A DNA stretch of 48,028 nt from positions 1-48,028 of the forward strand of contig WQTQ01000234.1 of assembly GCA_009786175.1 (NCBI GenBank), given 5' to 3'. Of the stretch, positions 34,362-43,911 are shown one piece after another. Position 1 is the first letter of the stretch, and every line of letters begins with the position of its first letter. Below the pieces are notes generated by a model that was not told where the DNA came from, ran no database searches, and saw only the letters and a program-made list of their open reading frames with translations. The translations under genes were made by a program, and so were the position numbers. Source of the stretch: Bacillota bacterium. GTDB taxonomy: Bacteria; Bacillota_A; Clostridia; Lachnospirales; WQUN01.

Positions 34362-36251
34362 ATGGAAAAAGGCAATCTATCAATTCACAGCGAAAACATT
34401 TTACCAATTATCAAAAAATGGCTCTATTCGGACATGGACATCTTCGCGCGGGAACTTGTTTCCAATAGTGTGGATGCCATAACAAAATTGAAAAAACTCG
34501 TTGACATGGGCGAAGCAAGTGTCCATTCCCACGAGCAGTACGCCGTTCACGTATGGGTAGACAAAGAGAACAAGCAGCTTATTTTCGAGGATAACGGCAT
34601 AGGTATGACCGCCGACGAAGTTAAGGAATATATTACGCAAATAGCCTTTTCCGGTGCGTCTGCTTTCTTGGAAAAATACAAGGACCAAACAGATTCCGCC
34701 GGGGAAATTATAGGCCACTTTGGGTTAGGCTTTTACTCGTCATTTATGGTAAGCGACAAGGTGCAAATTGACACGCTTTCCTACCAAGAGGGCGCAGCAG
34801 CCGCAAAATGGGAATGCGAAGGCGGCATAGAGTACACAATGGAGGCCAGCGGCAAAACCACACGCGGCACAAAAATTACCCTTCATGTAAGCCAAAGCGG
34901 CGAAGAATTTCTTGACGTTTATAAGCTTCGCGCCATATTGATAAAATACTGCGGCTTTGTTCCGGTTCCCGTTTTCATAGAGGAATTGAAGGAGGAAGTT
35001 GTTGAGGAAGTAATCGAAGGCGAAGAAGCCCCGGAACCAAAAGAGCCAACTCCAATTAACGACACTTCGCCCTTATGGCTGAAAACCGCCAACGAGTGTA
35101 CAGATGAAGAGTATAAAGCCTTCTACCACAAAGTTTTTACAGACTTTAACAAGCCGCTTTTCTGGATTCACCTAAACATGGATTATCCGTTCCGTTTAAA
35201 GGGTATCCTGTACTTCCCAAAACTGAAGCACGACCTGGAATACATGGAAGGCCAAGTAAAGCTTTTCAATAACCAGGTATTTGTTGCGGACAACATCAAG
35301 GAAGTTATCCCGGAATATTTGCTGCTGCTAAAAGGCGTAATAGATTGCCCGGACTTGCCTCTAAACGTATCCCGCAGCTTTTTACAAAATGATGCAACAG
35401 TAAAAAAAATGTCCGGCTATATTTCACGTAAAGTAGCGGATAAGCTGAACGGCTTGTTCAAAAAAGAGCGTGAAACCTACAACGGTTACTGGGACGACAT
35501 TGCTCCGTTTATCAAGTACGGCTGCATAAAAGAGCGTGATCTGTACGAAAAAATCAAGGGCAGTGTACTTTACAAAACTGTTAGCGGCAAACACGTAACC
35601 CTTACGGAATTTACAGACGAACACGCCGATAAAACAGGCAAGACGGTTTTCTATGTAACCAACGAGCAGTTGCAATCCCAATATATTCAAATGTTTAAAG
35701 ACCAAGGGCTGGACGCGGTTCTGCTAAGCACGAACCTGGACGCGCCGTTCATCAGCTATTTGGAAACTTATGAGCCGGAGATCAAGTTCAACCGTATAGA
35801 CGCAGACATCACCGACGCGCTGAAAAATGAATCCGACGAAGATAATGCCCAGCCGGAAGGATTGGAGGCTGCAATTCGCGAAATTTTGCACAACGAAAAA
35901 CTGAAAGTACAAGTTGAGCCGCTAAAATCCGCAGAAATATCTTCCGTTATTTTGCTTTCTGAACAATCCCGCCGTATGCAGGAAATGAGCAAAATGTTTG
36001 GCGGCGGCCAACTGCCGCCCGGTATGTTTGAGGAAGAGTTAACGCTGGTATTAAACAGCAATAACAGCCTGGTGAAAAATTTGCTTACAATCCAAAATGA
36101 CGAAAGCCGTAAGCCCGATGTAGAGCTTATTTCTCAGCAGTTATACGACCTTGCAATGCTTAGTCACAAACCCCTTTCACCAGAGCAAATGACGCAGTTT
36201 ATCCAGCGCAGCAACCGGATATTAGAAATGGCAACTTCTGATGAAAATTGA
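34362..36251 (+). CDS. htpG: Chaperone HtpG (Hsp90)
   Basis: HtpG is a dimeric ATP-dependent chaperone of the cytosol. The 629 residues match. The GHKL ATPase shows 'IFARELVSNSVDAITKL' (catalytic Glu, Asn), 'IFEDNGIGMT' (DxGxG) and 'IIGHFGLGFYSSFMV' (lid). The middle domain has 'LPLNVSRSFLQND' with the gamma-phosphate Arg. An acidic insert (about 205-230: Glu-rich with 'PEPKEP') precedes the middle domain. A C-terminal dimerisation domain completes it. ATG 34362 follows CAGGAGG. Its last 11 bases overlap the next lipoprotein gene in a different frame. Confidence 0.96.
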   Translation: MEKGNLSIHSENILPIIKKWLYSDMDIFARELVSNSVDAITKLKKLVDMGEASVHSHEQYAVHVWVDKENKQLIFEDNGIGMTADEVKEYITQIAFSGASAFLEKYKDQTDSAGEIIGHFGLGFYSSFMVSDKVQIDTLSYQEGAAAAKWECEGGIEYTMEASGKTTRGTKITLHVSQSGEEFLDVYKLRAILIKYCGFVPVPVFIEELKEEVVEEVIEGEEAPEPKEPTPINDTSPLWLKTANECTDEEYKAFYHKVFTDFNKPLFWIHLNMDYPFRLKGILYFPKLKHDLEYMEGQVKLFNNQVFVADNIKEVIPEYLLLLKGVIDCPDLPLNVSRSFLQNDATVKKMSGYISRKVADKLNGLFKKERETYNGYWDDIAPFIKYGCIKERDLYEKIKGSVLYKTVSGKHVTLTEFTDEHADKTGKTVFYVTNEQLQSQYIQMFKDQGLDAVLLSTNLDAPFISYLETYEPEIKFNRIDADITDALKNESDEDNAQPEGLEAAIREILHNEKLKVQVEPLKSAEISSVILLSEQSRRMQEMSKMFGGGQLPPGMFEEELTLVLNSNNSLVKNLLTIQNDESRKPDVELISQQLYDLAMLSHKPLSPEQMTQFIQRSNRILEMATSDEN

Positions 36252-36597
36252 TTTACGCAAAATCGCTCCGTTGTTAATAATGCTGTTAATCGTCGTAACC
36301 TTTACCGGTTGTAACGGAGACGATTCGGCTGTCCAAGATTACCTAACCCCCAGCCAAATGATGCCCGACCCTATGTCCTTTTCCGGAGATGTTTCGATTC
36401 GTGGCACCGTCGGCGACTATGGCAGGTTTAATTTTTCTTTGTACGACGATGCGGGCGAGTTTGAGATCCCCATAGATTACAGGGGAAGCCAGGCATTACC
36501 GGCCATGGGCACAGTTATAATTGCCACCGGCCAAATGAACTACAGAAGCTGCTGCGGCCCCCATTTAATCGCTACACGTTTCGAGGTGGCCGATTAA
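36241..36597 (+). CDS. Small lipoprotein of an ABC export cluster
   Basis: 118 residues: a signal peptide with lipobox 'FTGC' (lipid cysteine C24) and a compact beta-rich domain. Its 'SIRGTVGDYGRFNFSLYD' and 'GTVIIATGQMNYRSCCGPHL' segments look like an OB fold. The adjacent cysteines in 'RSCCGPH' are unusual for an extracytoplasmic protein outside a redox or metal site. The start overlaps htpG by 11 bases; its stop overlaps the permease start by one base (TAATG), so lipoprotein, permease and ATPase are coupled. It probably serves as the substrate-binding or accessory part of that transporter. The family is not named with confidence. Confidence 0.7.
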   Translation: MKIDLRKIAPLLIMLLIVVTFTGCNGDDSAVQDYLTPSQMMPDPMSFSGDVSIRGTVGDYGRFNFSLYDDAGEFEIPIDYRGSQALPAMGTVIIATGQMNYRSCCGPHLIATRFEVAD

Positions 36598-37760
36598 TGA
36601 ATATATTTAAACTTGTGTCGCGGAATATGTTCCGTCGCCCCGGGCGTTTTATATTCACTTTGTTGGGCATAACCATTGGCATGGCCTCATTTGTGGCACT
36701 GTTGTCTATGGGGGATAACCTGCGTGATGAAGTAACCCTTCAGGCAGATGCCCTTGGAGCCCATTTGATTGTTATGTCCAGAACAAACTGTCCTTTTGTT
36801 ATGATGTCGGTACTGACGGGCGACCAGATGCCCGAAGCCATTCCCCGGGAAGTTGTGCATCAAATAGCCGCACTTGACGGGGTTACGGCGGCTGTACCTT
36901 ATTTAACAATTGGCGCATCTATTCAGGAAACACTGGTTACCCTTACCGGGATTTTGCCGTGGGAAATGAAGGAGCATAGGAATTGGACCGTACAATCCGG
37001 CGCGTATTTTTCAAACTATGACGAAAGCGTTGTTATAGGCGCGGGCGTTGCAAACAGGTTTAACCTGGAAGTAGGGGATACGTTGACTTTCCGTGGCGTA
37101 AACTTCCCAATTGCCGCGGTTTTAAACAATACTTCCAGTAACGATGATGCCACGGTTTTTATGCCGCTTAACGTTATACAGCATATTTATGGTTTGGGCG
37201 ATTATGTATCCTTTATTGCCGTAACTGTAGACGATGTAACAAGGGTCCAATATTACGCGGCCACTATTTTGGATTTTGCCAATGTAACCGTTGCAACAGA
37301 TGACGAACTTCTTGGGTCGGTTTTAGTAATTTTAGGCTCTGTTAACGTAACTCTGCAGCTTATTGCCGGGGTTGCGTTAATTGCCGCGGCATTTGGCATA
37401 ATTAACACGATGATGACTGCCATTTACGAACGCCGCCGGGAAATTGGCATTTTGCGGGCCATGGGCAGCAAGAGCAGGGCAATTTTTCAGATATTTGTAA
37501 TGGAATCCGGTTTGTACGGCCTGTTTGGCGGGCTGTCAGGCCTTGTAGCCGGGTTTGTAATTTCAAGGTTCGCGGCACCAATTATACAGCAAAATCAGTT
37601 TGTGGACGTACTTGGCGCGCCGGAAACAGCAGTGACTCTGTCGGTTTCACTCGTGCTAATTGTCCTTGGGATTTCCATTTTGATTTCAATAGTTTCCGGT
37701 TTATATCCTGCGTGGAAGGCTTCAAGATTAACGCCAATGGAGGCCATAAGAAATGTGTGA
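36597..37760 (+). CDS. ABC transporter permease, FtsX/MacB type
   Basis: The 387 residues hold four transmembrane helices: one at about 15-37 and three in the C-terminal half, separated by a large extracytoplasmic MacB_PCD-like domain (about 40-250). The FtsX-type signature 'YERRREIGILRAMGSKSRAIFQIFVMESGLYGLFGG' and the end 'LYPAWKASRLTPMEAIRNV' are clear. The periplasmic part begins with 'SRTNCPFVMMSVLTGD', a Cys-Pro placement found in a subset of these permeases. It works with the ATPase encoded next (8-base overlap) and the lipoprotein before it, as an ATP-driven mechanotransmission or export system. The cargo is unknown. Confidence 0.9.
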   Translation: MNIFKLVSRNMFRRPGRFIFTLLGITIGMASFVALLSMGDNLRDEVTLQADALGAHLIVMSRTNCPFVMMSVLTGDQMPEAIPREVVHQIAALDGVTAAVPYLTIGASIQETLVTLTGILPWEMKEHRNWTVQSGAYFSNYDESVVIGAGVANRFNLEVGDTLTFRGVNFPIAAVLNNTSSNDDATVFMPLNVIQHIYGLGDYVSFIAVTVDDVTRVQYYAATILDFANVTVATDDELLGSVLVILGSVNVTLQLIAGVALIAAAFGIINTMMTAIYERRREIGILRAMGSKSRAIFQIFVMESGLYGLFGGLSGLVAGFVISRFAAPIIQQNQFVDVLGAPETAVTLSVSLVLIVLGISILISIVSGLYPAWKASRLTPMEAIRNV

Positions 37761-38445
37761 TTGGGTAATTAAAACGGAAAACCTGGAGAAAATTTACGGT
37801 TCCGGTAAGAAAGCGAAAACACATGCGCTAAGGGGCGTTAGCCTGGAAATACCACGGGGTTCACTATGCTGTATAGTGGGGCCTTCCGGCCATGGGAAAA
37901 GTACGCTGCTACAGTTAATCGGCGGCTTAGACAAACCCACCAAAGGCAGCGTAATAATAGACAACACAGATATTTCACGGCTAAGTGACAACAAACTTTC
38001 TGAAATTAGGGGCGAAAAAATAGGCTTTGTATTCCAATCGTTTAACCTGTTGGACAACCTTACAGCCCTTGAAAATATTCAAACTGCCATGATGTTTGCC
38101 CCGGGTAAGCCCCACGGTGGTGATACAAAAAAGCGGGCACTTGAGTTACTGGACATTGTTGGCCTGCGGAACAAGGCAGACTCTAAGCCAAGCGAGCTTT
38201 CCGGCGGGCAGGTTCAGCGGGTTGCCGTTGCCAGAGCATTGGCCAATGACCCGCCAATATTGCTTATGGACGAGCCTACCGGTAACTTAGATTCAACTTC
38301 CGAACAAGAGGTGCTGGAGTATATTTTAGGCGTCCACAAAACAGGAAAAACAATTGTTATCGTCACCCATAATAGGGAACTTGCCAAACACGCGGAAATC
38401 ATAATAGAAATCCGTGACGGGTTAAAGGTTGCAAACGAGGAGTAA
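37753..38445 (+). CDS. ABC transporter ATP-binding protein, LolD/MacB type
   Basis: A 230-residue ATPase with Walker A 'GPSGHGKST' (43-51), Q-loop Q95 ('VFQSFNLL'), signature LSGGQ (149-153), Walker B 'ILLMDEP' (169-175) and H-loop His in 'IVTHNREL'. It is the type that drives MacB/FtsX permeases. The ATG overlaps the permease stop by 8 bases. The Walker A has His in place of the usual Ser or Cys (GxSGxGKS), which is within family variation. Confidence 0.95.
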   Translation: MCDWVIKTENLEKIYGSGKKAKTHALRGVSLEIPRGSLCCIVGPSGHGKSTLLQLIGGLDKPTKGSVIIDNTDISRLSDNKLSEIRGEKIGFVFQSFNLLDNLTALENIQTAMMFAPGKPHGGDTKKRALELLDIVGLRNKADSKPSELSGGQVQRVAVARALANDPPILLMDEPTGNLDSTSEQEVLEYILGVHKTGKTIVIVTHNRELAKHAEIIIEIRDGLKVANEE

Positions 38446-38452
38446 AACTTCA

Positions 38453-39364
38453 ATGGATTTTAAGTTAACAAACACGCAAATAAATAACTTCGTCGAATGC
38501 TGGGGTAATAAATTTTACCAAAAAGTATTAGACGATATAAAAACGTACTCGGAAAAATGGAAGCTCACGGACATTACGTTTCACGAATATTACTCGATTA
38601 ACGCCATATTTTTCTGCAAATCCAAGATATACGGCGATTGCGTGTTAAAACTGGGCGGCAACGATCAAGATACAGAGTTTGTAGGCGAGTACAATGTCTT
38701 GCGTGAATATGACGGCAGAAAGTATGTAAAAGTGTATGAGTGTGACATCCACATAGCAAGCCGAAAGAAAGCCATGCTTATCGAACGCTGCATCCCCGGT
38801 ATAATGCTGAGTAAAGAGCCCTCTCTTGAAAAAAGGCTGGAGGTTTTTTCCCGGTTGTACAGCGGGCTGCATATAAAGCCCGGCAACCCGGAAATATACC
38901 CTTCATACACAAAATGGATTTGCGATACAGCAAAAAAATGCACCAACACCACCCGTGATTTAAAAGGGCTGGATGCGCATATGAAAAACGCGGAAAAAAT
39001 CTATCTTGAAATATGTGAAAAATACAACCGGCAAATGCTGCTGCACATAGACATATTTGGCGCGAATATTGTTAGCGTTAACGACGGATACAAGCTTATC
39101 GACCCGAAAGGCGTCACAGGCGACCCGATATTTGAAACCGGGCAGTTTATTTTTGCAGAGTGCTGCGAAGACAGCCTGCAGCCCGAAAACGCGGAAATTA
39201 TGTTTAACTACCTTGAGAAAAGCATAGGCATTCCTAATGAAATTTTACGGCAGTGTTTCTATATCGAAACAATAAGATTCCTGTGCTACGAAGGGGTAAT
39301 ACCCGACGGCGTGTCGGATTGGGATGTGGAAAGGGCTAATTTTGCATACGGGCTTACCCCCTGA
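38453..39364 (+). CDS. APH(6)/hydroxyurea-type aminoglycoside phosphotransferase-like kinase
   Basis: The 303 residues form a eukaryotic-like kinase fold of the APH_6_hur/APH family. The catalytic loop is 'LHIDIFGANIV' (HxDxxxxN) and the metal aspartate lies in 'LIDPKGVTGDPIFE'. The N-lobe includes 'CVLKLGG', with the ATP-anchoring Lys, and a Glu in 'EFVGEYNVL'. Relatives phosphorylate streptomycin or small metabolites; resistance is possible but untested. ATG 38453 is chosen for GAGGAG 10 bases upstream. The gene lies 7 bases after the ABC ATPase gene. Its last residues and TGA stop are supplied by the palindromic repeat that overlaps its 3' end, so the original C-terminus may have been altered. 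Confidence 0.78.
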   Translation: MDFKLTNTQINNFVECWGNKFYQKVLDDIKTYSEKWKLTDITFHEYYSINAIFFCKSKIYGDCVLKLGGNDQDTEFVGEYNVLREYDGRKYVKVYECDIHIASRKKAMLIERCIPGIMLSKEPSLEKRLEVFSRLYSGLHIKPGNPEIYPSYTKWICDTAKKCTNTTRDLKGLDAHMKNAEKIYLEICEKYNRQMLLHIDIFGANIVSVNDGYKLIDPKGVTGDPIFETGQFIFAECCEDSLQPENAEIMFNYLEKSIGIPNEILRQCFYIETIRFLCYEGVIPDGVSDWDVERANFAYGLTP

Positions 39365-39376
39365 TATCAGGGGGTA
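39355..39376. repeat. dispersed palindromic repeat, copy 4 (collapsed form)
   Basis: A perfect 22-bp palindrome built on CCCCCTGATATCAGGGGG with TA at both ends. The TGA (39362-39364) is the stop codon of the kinase gene. It lies between convergent genes, 15 bases before the tadA stop. Confidence 0.92.
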
Positions 39377-39390
39377 GCGGGGGAAGAATT

Positions 39391-39849
39391 TCACCCACGA
39401 AACCGCGTAAAAAAATCCGACATTAACACCGCGCATTCTTCTTCGCGTACACCTTCAATTACTTCCACTCTATGGTTAAAGCGCGGCTCGTTTAAAATGT
39501 CCAAAATGGACCCGGCGCAACCGGCTTTGGGGCTTTTTGCCCCGTAAACTACCGTTGGTATCCTTGCCTGGACTATGGCCCCTGCGCACATGGGGCATGG
39601 TTCCAGGGTTACATACAAAGTGCAGTCTTCCAGCCGCCAGTCGCCAATGGCCTGGCAGGCTTGGTCTATCGCCATAATTTCCGCGTGGTACAGCACATTT
39701 TTACGGGCGGCCCTCTCGTTTGCGGCAGAGCCTATTACTTGCCCGTTGTGTACAATTACACAGCCGATTGGTACTTCGCCATTGTCAAAAGCTCTGCGCG
39801 CTTCCGCCAGAGCTTTTGACATGAAATGACTATGACCGTTGTGCGCCAT
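39391..39849 (-). CDS. tadA: tRNA(Arg) adenosine-34 deaminase TadA
   Basis: TadA converts A34 to inosine in tRNA-Arg(ACG). The 152 residues include the zinc/catalytic motif H55-A-E57 and 'PCPMCAGA' (C85, C88), plus '[17 protein letters not shown]'. All are typical of TadA rather than cytidine or guanine deaminases. The ATG overlaps the end of guaB by 20 bases. The RBS is weak, so coupling to guaB is likely. Confidence 0.94.
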   Translation of the reverse strand: MAHNGHSHFMSKALAEARRAFDNGEVPIGCVIVHNGQVIGSAANERAARKNVLYHAEIMAIDQACQAIGDWRLEDCTLYVTLEPCPMCAGAIVQARIPTVVYGAKSPKAGCAGSILDILNEPRFNHRVEVIEGVREEECAVLMSDFFTRFRG

Positions 39850-41332
39850 AGGTATCTTTTAAATATACGTCATGGGCACCGCCTTCAATTAGGCTGGACG
39901 GAGATATGCGTGTAAGCCGCGCTTTCTTTTGGAAATCGCTGACTTCTATCGCGCCGCAGTTACACATTGTGGCTTTTATTTTGCTTAAGGTAATATTCAG
40001 GTTATCACGCAAGCTGCCGGCGTAAGGTACGTATGCATCTACGCCTTCTTCAAATGACAATACTCCACCGCCTTCATAACGCTGCCAGTTGCGGGCACGT
40101 TCCGTGCCTTCGCCCCAGTACTCTTTCATGTAGTTGCCGCCAACCATTACGCGGTTTGTGGGGCTCTCGTCAAAGCGGGCAAAGTAGCGGCCTTGCATAC
40201 AGAAATCCGCGCCCATTGCCAAGGCAATCGTAACGTGATAATCATGAACTATGCCGCCGTCAGAGCAAATTGGCACATAAATGCCTGTTTCTTCAAAGTA
40301 TTCGTCCCGGGCGGCGGCCACTTCTATTAACGCGGTAGCTTGCCCGCGGCCAATGCCCTTAGCTTCACGGGTAATGCATATTGCGCCGCCGCCTATACCA
40401 ACTTTTACAAAGTCTGCGCCGCATTTTGCCAAGTGGCGGAAGCCTTCCCGGCAAACAACATTGCCCGCGCCAATTTTTACGGTGTCGCCATATTTTTCCC
40501 GGACAAAATCCAGGGTTGCTTTTTGCCAATCGTTAAAACCTTCGGAGGAGTCTATACACAGCACGTCCGCACCGGCTTCAACCAACGCGGGAATGCGCTC
40601 TGCGTAGTCATGTGTATTTACGCCCGCGCCCACAACGTAACGTTTCTCGCTGTCCATAAGTGCCAGCTTGTTTTCCTTATCGGCGGTGTAATCTTTACGG
40701 AAAACAAAAGACACCAAGCAGCCATTTTTGTCAATAACGGGAAGGGCATTTAATTTATTATCCCAGATAATATTATTGCAGTCGTGCAGGGTGGCCCCTT
40801 CGTCTGCATACACTAATTTTTCTACAGGAACCATAAATGTCGAAACTAAGGTTTCCGGCGGCATCCTGGTTACGCGATAATCTTTGTTTGTTACAAGGCC
40901 GACTAAACGTCCCCTTGCGGTGCCGTCTTCTGTTACGGCAACAGTTGAATGGCCGGTTTTTTCTTTAAGTGCCAAAATGTCTGCAAGTGTTTGATTGGGG
41001 CGTACATTAGACTCGCTGGTTACAAACCCCGCTTTGTGGTTTTTTACACGGCGTATCATTGCCGCCTGGCTTTCTATTGACTGGGATACAAAAATAAAAG
41101 AAATTCCGCCTTCTTTAGCCAATGCAATTGCCATCTTGTCGTCAGACACAGACTGCATTATGGCCGAAACCAGCGGAATATTTAAAGAAAGTGATGGCTC
41201 TTCCCCCTGTGCATACTTTACAAGGGGTACCTTTAGGGATACATTTGATGGAATGCACTCCTTTGTGGAATGCCCCGGAACCAGCAGATACTCATTAAAT
41301 GTGTGTGATTCCTGGTCGTAAAAAAATGCCAT
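39830..41332 (-). CDS. guaB: Inosine-5'-monophosphate dehydrogenase
   Basis: GuaB oxidises IMP to XMP with NAD+, the committing step to GMP. The 500 residues hold the catalytic barrel interrupted by a CBS pair (about 110-220). The catalytic loop reads '[20 protein letters not shown]', with catalytic C319 where the usual form is 'GIGPGSICTTR'. '[21 protein letters not shown]' and '[12 protein letters not shown]' belong to this Clostridia-type subfamily. Start ATG 41332 follows TAAGGAGG. It forms a unit with tadA and has a strong promoter 31 bases upstream. Confidence 0.94.
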   Translation of the reverse strand: MAFFYDQESHTFNEYLLVPGHSTKECIPSNVSLKVPLVKYAQGEEPSLSLNIPLVSAIMQSVSDDKMAIALAKEGGISFIFVSQSIESQAAMIRRVKNHKAGFVTSESNVRPNQTLADILALKEKTGHSTVAVTEDGTARGRLVGLVTNKDYRVTRMPPETLVSTFMVPVEKLVYADEGATLHDCNNIIWDNKLNALPVIDKNGCLVSFVFRKDYTADKENKLALMDSEKRYVVGAGVNTHDYAERIPALVEAGADVLCIDSSEGFNDWQKATLDFVREKYGDTVKIGAGNVVCREGFRHLAKCGADFVKVGIGGGAICITREAKGIGRGQATALIEVAAARDEYFEETGIYVPICSDGGIVHDYHVTIALAMGADFCMQGRYFARFDESPTNRVMVGGNYMKEYWGEGTERARNWQRYEGGGVLSFEEGVDAYVPYAGSLRDNLNITLSKIKATMCNCGAIEVSDFQKKARLTRISPSSLIEGGAHDVYLKDTYGAQRS

Positions 41333-41362
41333 TGTTATCGCCTCCTTAGTTTATTGTTGTCC

Positions 41363-41391
41363 ATTATACGAACAAGCCGGGGAAAGGTCAA
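41363..41391 (-). promoter_or_regulatory. strong promoter of guaB-tadA
   Basis: Minus strand: TTGACC (41386-41391), exactly 17 bases, TATAAT (41363-41368). The leader is only about 24 bases, so no purine riboswitch fits between promoter and guaB. Confidence 0.8.
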
Positions 41392-41408
41392 ACTTTTTCC
41401 AAAAACTA

Positions 41409-41437
41409 TTGCAAATACGCAAAAATGAATCTACACT
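41409..41437 (+). promoter_or_regulatory. promoter of the GH116 gene
   Basis: TTGCAA (41409-41414), 17 bases, TACACT (41432-41437). The -35 boxes of the two divergent promoters are 17 bases apart. Confidence 0.55.
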
Positions 41438-41469
41438 GGATACAAAATTAAACTTTGGAGCTGAGACAA

Positions 41470-43902
41470 ATGAAAACTTACGACCGTACCGCAACTGCCG
41501 CAAAGTTCTTACTTGGCGGCATTGGAACAGGCAATATTTCCTTAGACCAAAACGCGCGACTATGCGATTTCGAGCTTTGGAACAAGCCCAACAAAGGCTT
41601 TAGAAGCCCTTATACCTTTTTTGCCGTAAGAACAGAATCCCAAGACGGTGAAGTAAAGGCAAAGGCTTTAGAGTCTCAACTTGCGCCCCCGTTTGACAAT
41701 TCTCACGGGGCTCATACTTGGGAACTGGGCGGGCTGCCCCGTTTCCGCAACTCGGAAATGCGCGGCCAATATCCTTTCGTAAATTACAAGCTTACAGACA
41801 GTCATATGCCTGTTGAAGCCAAGTTGGAAGCTTTTACGCCCCTTATCCCCCTGGCCACAGATGATTCATCTTTGCCGGTGGCGGTGCTGCGGTATTCCAT
41901 AAAAAATATCACAAACGGGCCTTTGACCGTAAGCGTGGCAGGCTCTATGTCAAACCTTTGCGGTATAAAAGGTTTTGACGCATGGACAAAACCCCTTTAC
42001 AAAGATAAGGGCATAAACAAATATGTAGAAAACAGAAAGCTCCGGGGCATTCATTTCTCTGCCGAAAATAAAACAGAAGCGGATTTGGACTATTTTGAAA
42101 TGGCTATGGTGACCACGGAAAAGCAAGGCGTAACATATTTAGATTACTGGAACGAAGAAGCCTGGTGGGATGGCTTACAAGATTTTTGGACAGATTTTAC
42201 CCATGACGGCGAACTTACACTTGGACGTAAACTGCCGGGTATCGGCAACAAGGTGCATACGGCGGATATTTCCATGGGCTCTGTATGCGTGAAAAAGGAA
42301 ATTGCCGCCGGGGAAGAGACTGCATTCGACTTTATCATAAGCTGGTACCACCCAAACAGAGTAAAGTCGTGGCACCAAAACCCGCCCGCGCCAAAAGCTT
42401 CCGCTTCCTGCTGCGGCGATACCGGCTGCTGCCCACCAGAAGACAAATCCTACATTATCCGCAATTACTACGCAAAATTTGGGCCGCCGCTGCGCACCGC
42501 AGAGTACCTGATTGACAACATAGAATGGCTGGAAGGGCAAAGCCGCAGTTTTTCCAACGCCCTTATGGGCGGAACTATGCCCGAATATGCCCTTGACGCA
42601 GTGCTTTCCAACGTTACCGTAATACGCAGCAACACCTGTTTTCGGGTGGAAGACGGCACATTTTTTGGATGGGAAGGCTGTTTCGACTCCGGAGGCTGCT
42701 GTGACGGCAACTGCAGCCATGTGTGGAACTATACCCAAACAATGGCATATCTTTTCCCGGACCTGGAACGCTCTATGCGGGAGACGGAATTTTTGTATGA
42801 AACCGAAGAAGACGGCAGGCAAAGCTTCCGCGCGCTCAACTACTTGCATGGCCACGGACACCATTCCATGCCCCCTGCCACAGACGGGCAGCTTGGCACA
42901 ATCATCCGCCTGTACCGGGATTGGAAACTGTGCGGCAACGACGTATTCTTAAAAAAACTGTGGCCAACGGCCAAACTGGCCCTGGAGTACGCCTTCACCC
43001 ACTGGGACATTGACGGCGACGGCCTTATGGAGGGCGAGCAGCACAACACCTACGATATAGAATTTTTTGGCGTAAGCAGTATGCTTAATTCCATATTTTT
43101 CGCAGCCCTTCGCGCAGGGGAAGAAATGGCCCGCTACCTAGGCGATACCGAAAGCGCGGATAAATACGCGGAAATTATGACAAAAGGGTCTAAAAAATTG
43201 GACGAGCTTACCTTTAACGGGGAATTTTATGTACAAAAATTGGACAACGTAAACGACTATAAATACCAGTACGGCCAGGGCTGCCTTGCGGACCAATTAC
43301 TTGGCCAGCAGCTTGCCCACGCATGTGGCCTTGGTTATGTGCTGGATAAAAACAACGTAAAATCTGCGGTGCATTCCATTTTCAAGTACAACTTTATTGA
43401 AGATTTCAGCGACTTTGCCAACGTGCAGCGTCTGTTCGCCCTTAACCAAAATAAAGGGCTTTTGCTGTGCAGCTGGCCAAACGGCGGCCGCCCCATAATT
43501 CCGTTTGTATACAGCGACGAGGTGTGGACAGGAATTGAATACCAAGTGGCGTCCCACCTAATTTATGAGGGCCTGGTTGACGAAGGGCTAAAAATTGTAG
43601 AAGCCTGCCGCGCCCGTCACGATGGCATTGAGCGCAACCCTTGGAATGAAGTTGAATGCGGGCACCATTATGCCAGGTCGCTGGCAAGCTATGGGGTATT
43701 GCTGGCACTTACCGGGTTTAACTGCGACGCCGTAAATAAGACGTTGAAGTTTAACCCGGCAATTAACCAAGACAATTTCAGCGGGTTCTTCTGCTGCCCA
43801 AGCGGCTGGGGCATTTACTACCAGGAAAGAGCAGGGGACGGCACCTTGAATAAGAGAATAGAGACATTGTATGGGGATTTGAGCGGGTATGAGGTAGTCT
43901 AA
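41470..43902 (+). CDS. GH116-family beta-glycosidase (non-lysosomal glucosylceramidase-like)
   Basis: The 810 residues comprise an N-terminal beta-sandwich domain (about 1-350) and a C-terminal (alpha/alpha)6 DUF608 domain. GH116 enzymes cleave beta-glucosides or beta-xylosides and include human GBA2. By alignment of motifs with GBA2 (E527, D677), the likely nucleophile is E402 in 'FFGWEGC' and the acid/base D529 in 'GEQHNTYDIEFFG'; this is pattern-based. 'NCSHVWNYTQTMAYLFPDLERSMR' is the typical block after the nucleophile. A Cys-rich loop (C314, C315, C320, C321) is odd and may bind a metal. No signal peptide, so probably intracellular. ATG 41470 lies 9 bases after GGAG. A large inverted repeat follows. 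Confidence 0.9.
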   Translation: MKTYDRTATAAKFLLGGIGTGNISLDQNARLCDFELWNKPNKGFRSPYTFFAVRTESQDGEVKAKALESQLAPPFDNSHGAHTWELGGLPRFRNSEMRGQYPFVNYKLTDSHMPVEAKLEAFTPLIPLATDDSSLPVAVLRYSIKNITNGPLTVSVAGSMSNLCGIKGFDAWTKPLYKDKGINKYVENRKLRGIHFSAENKTEADLDYFEMAMVTTEKQGVTYLDYWNEEAWWDGLQDFWTDFTHDGELTLGRKLPGIGNKVHTADISMGSVCVKKEIAAGEETAFDFIISWYHPNRVKSWHQNPPAPKASASCCGDTGCCPPEDKSYIIRNYYAKFGPPLRTAEYLIDNIEWLEGQSRSFSNALMGGTMPEYALDAVLSNVTVIRSNTCFRVEDGTFFGWEGCFDSGGCCDGNCSHVWNYTQTMAYLFPDLERSMRETEFLYETEEDGRQSFRALNYLHGHGHHSMPPATDGQLGTIIRLYRDWKLCGNDVFLKKLWPTAKLALEYAFTHWDIDGDGLMEGEQHNTYDIEFFGVSSMLNSIFFAALRAGEEMARYLGDTESADKYAEIMTKGSKKLDELTFNGEFYVQKLDNVNDYKYQYGQGCLADQLLGQQLAHACGLGYVLDKNNVKSAVHSIFKYNFIEDFSDFANVQRLFALNQNKGLLLCSWPNGGRPIIPFVYSDEVWTGIEYQVASHLIYEGLVDEGLKIVEACRARHDGIERNPWNEVECGHHYARSLASYGVLLALTGFNCDAVNKTLKFNPAINQDNFSGFFCCPSGWGIYYQERAGDGTLNKRIETLYGDLSGYEVV

Positions 43903-43911
43903 AACATTTTA

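Noticed and set aside
41333..41362. Purine riboswitch upstream of guaB
   Set aside because: Promoter and start codon leave only about 24 leader bases.
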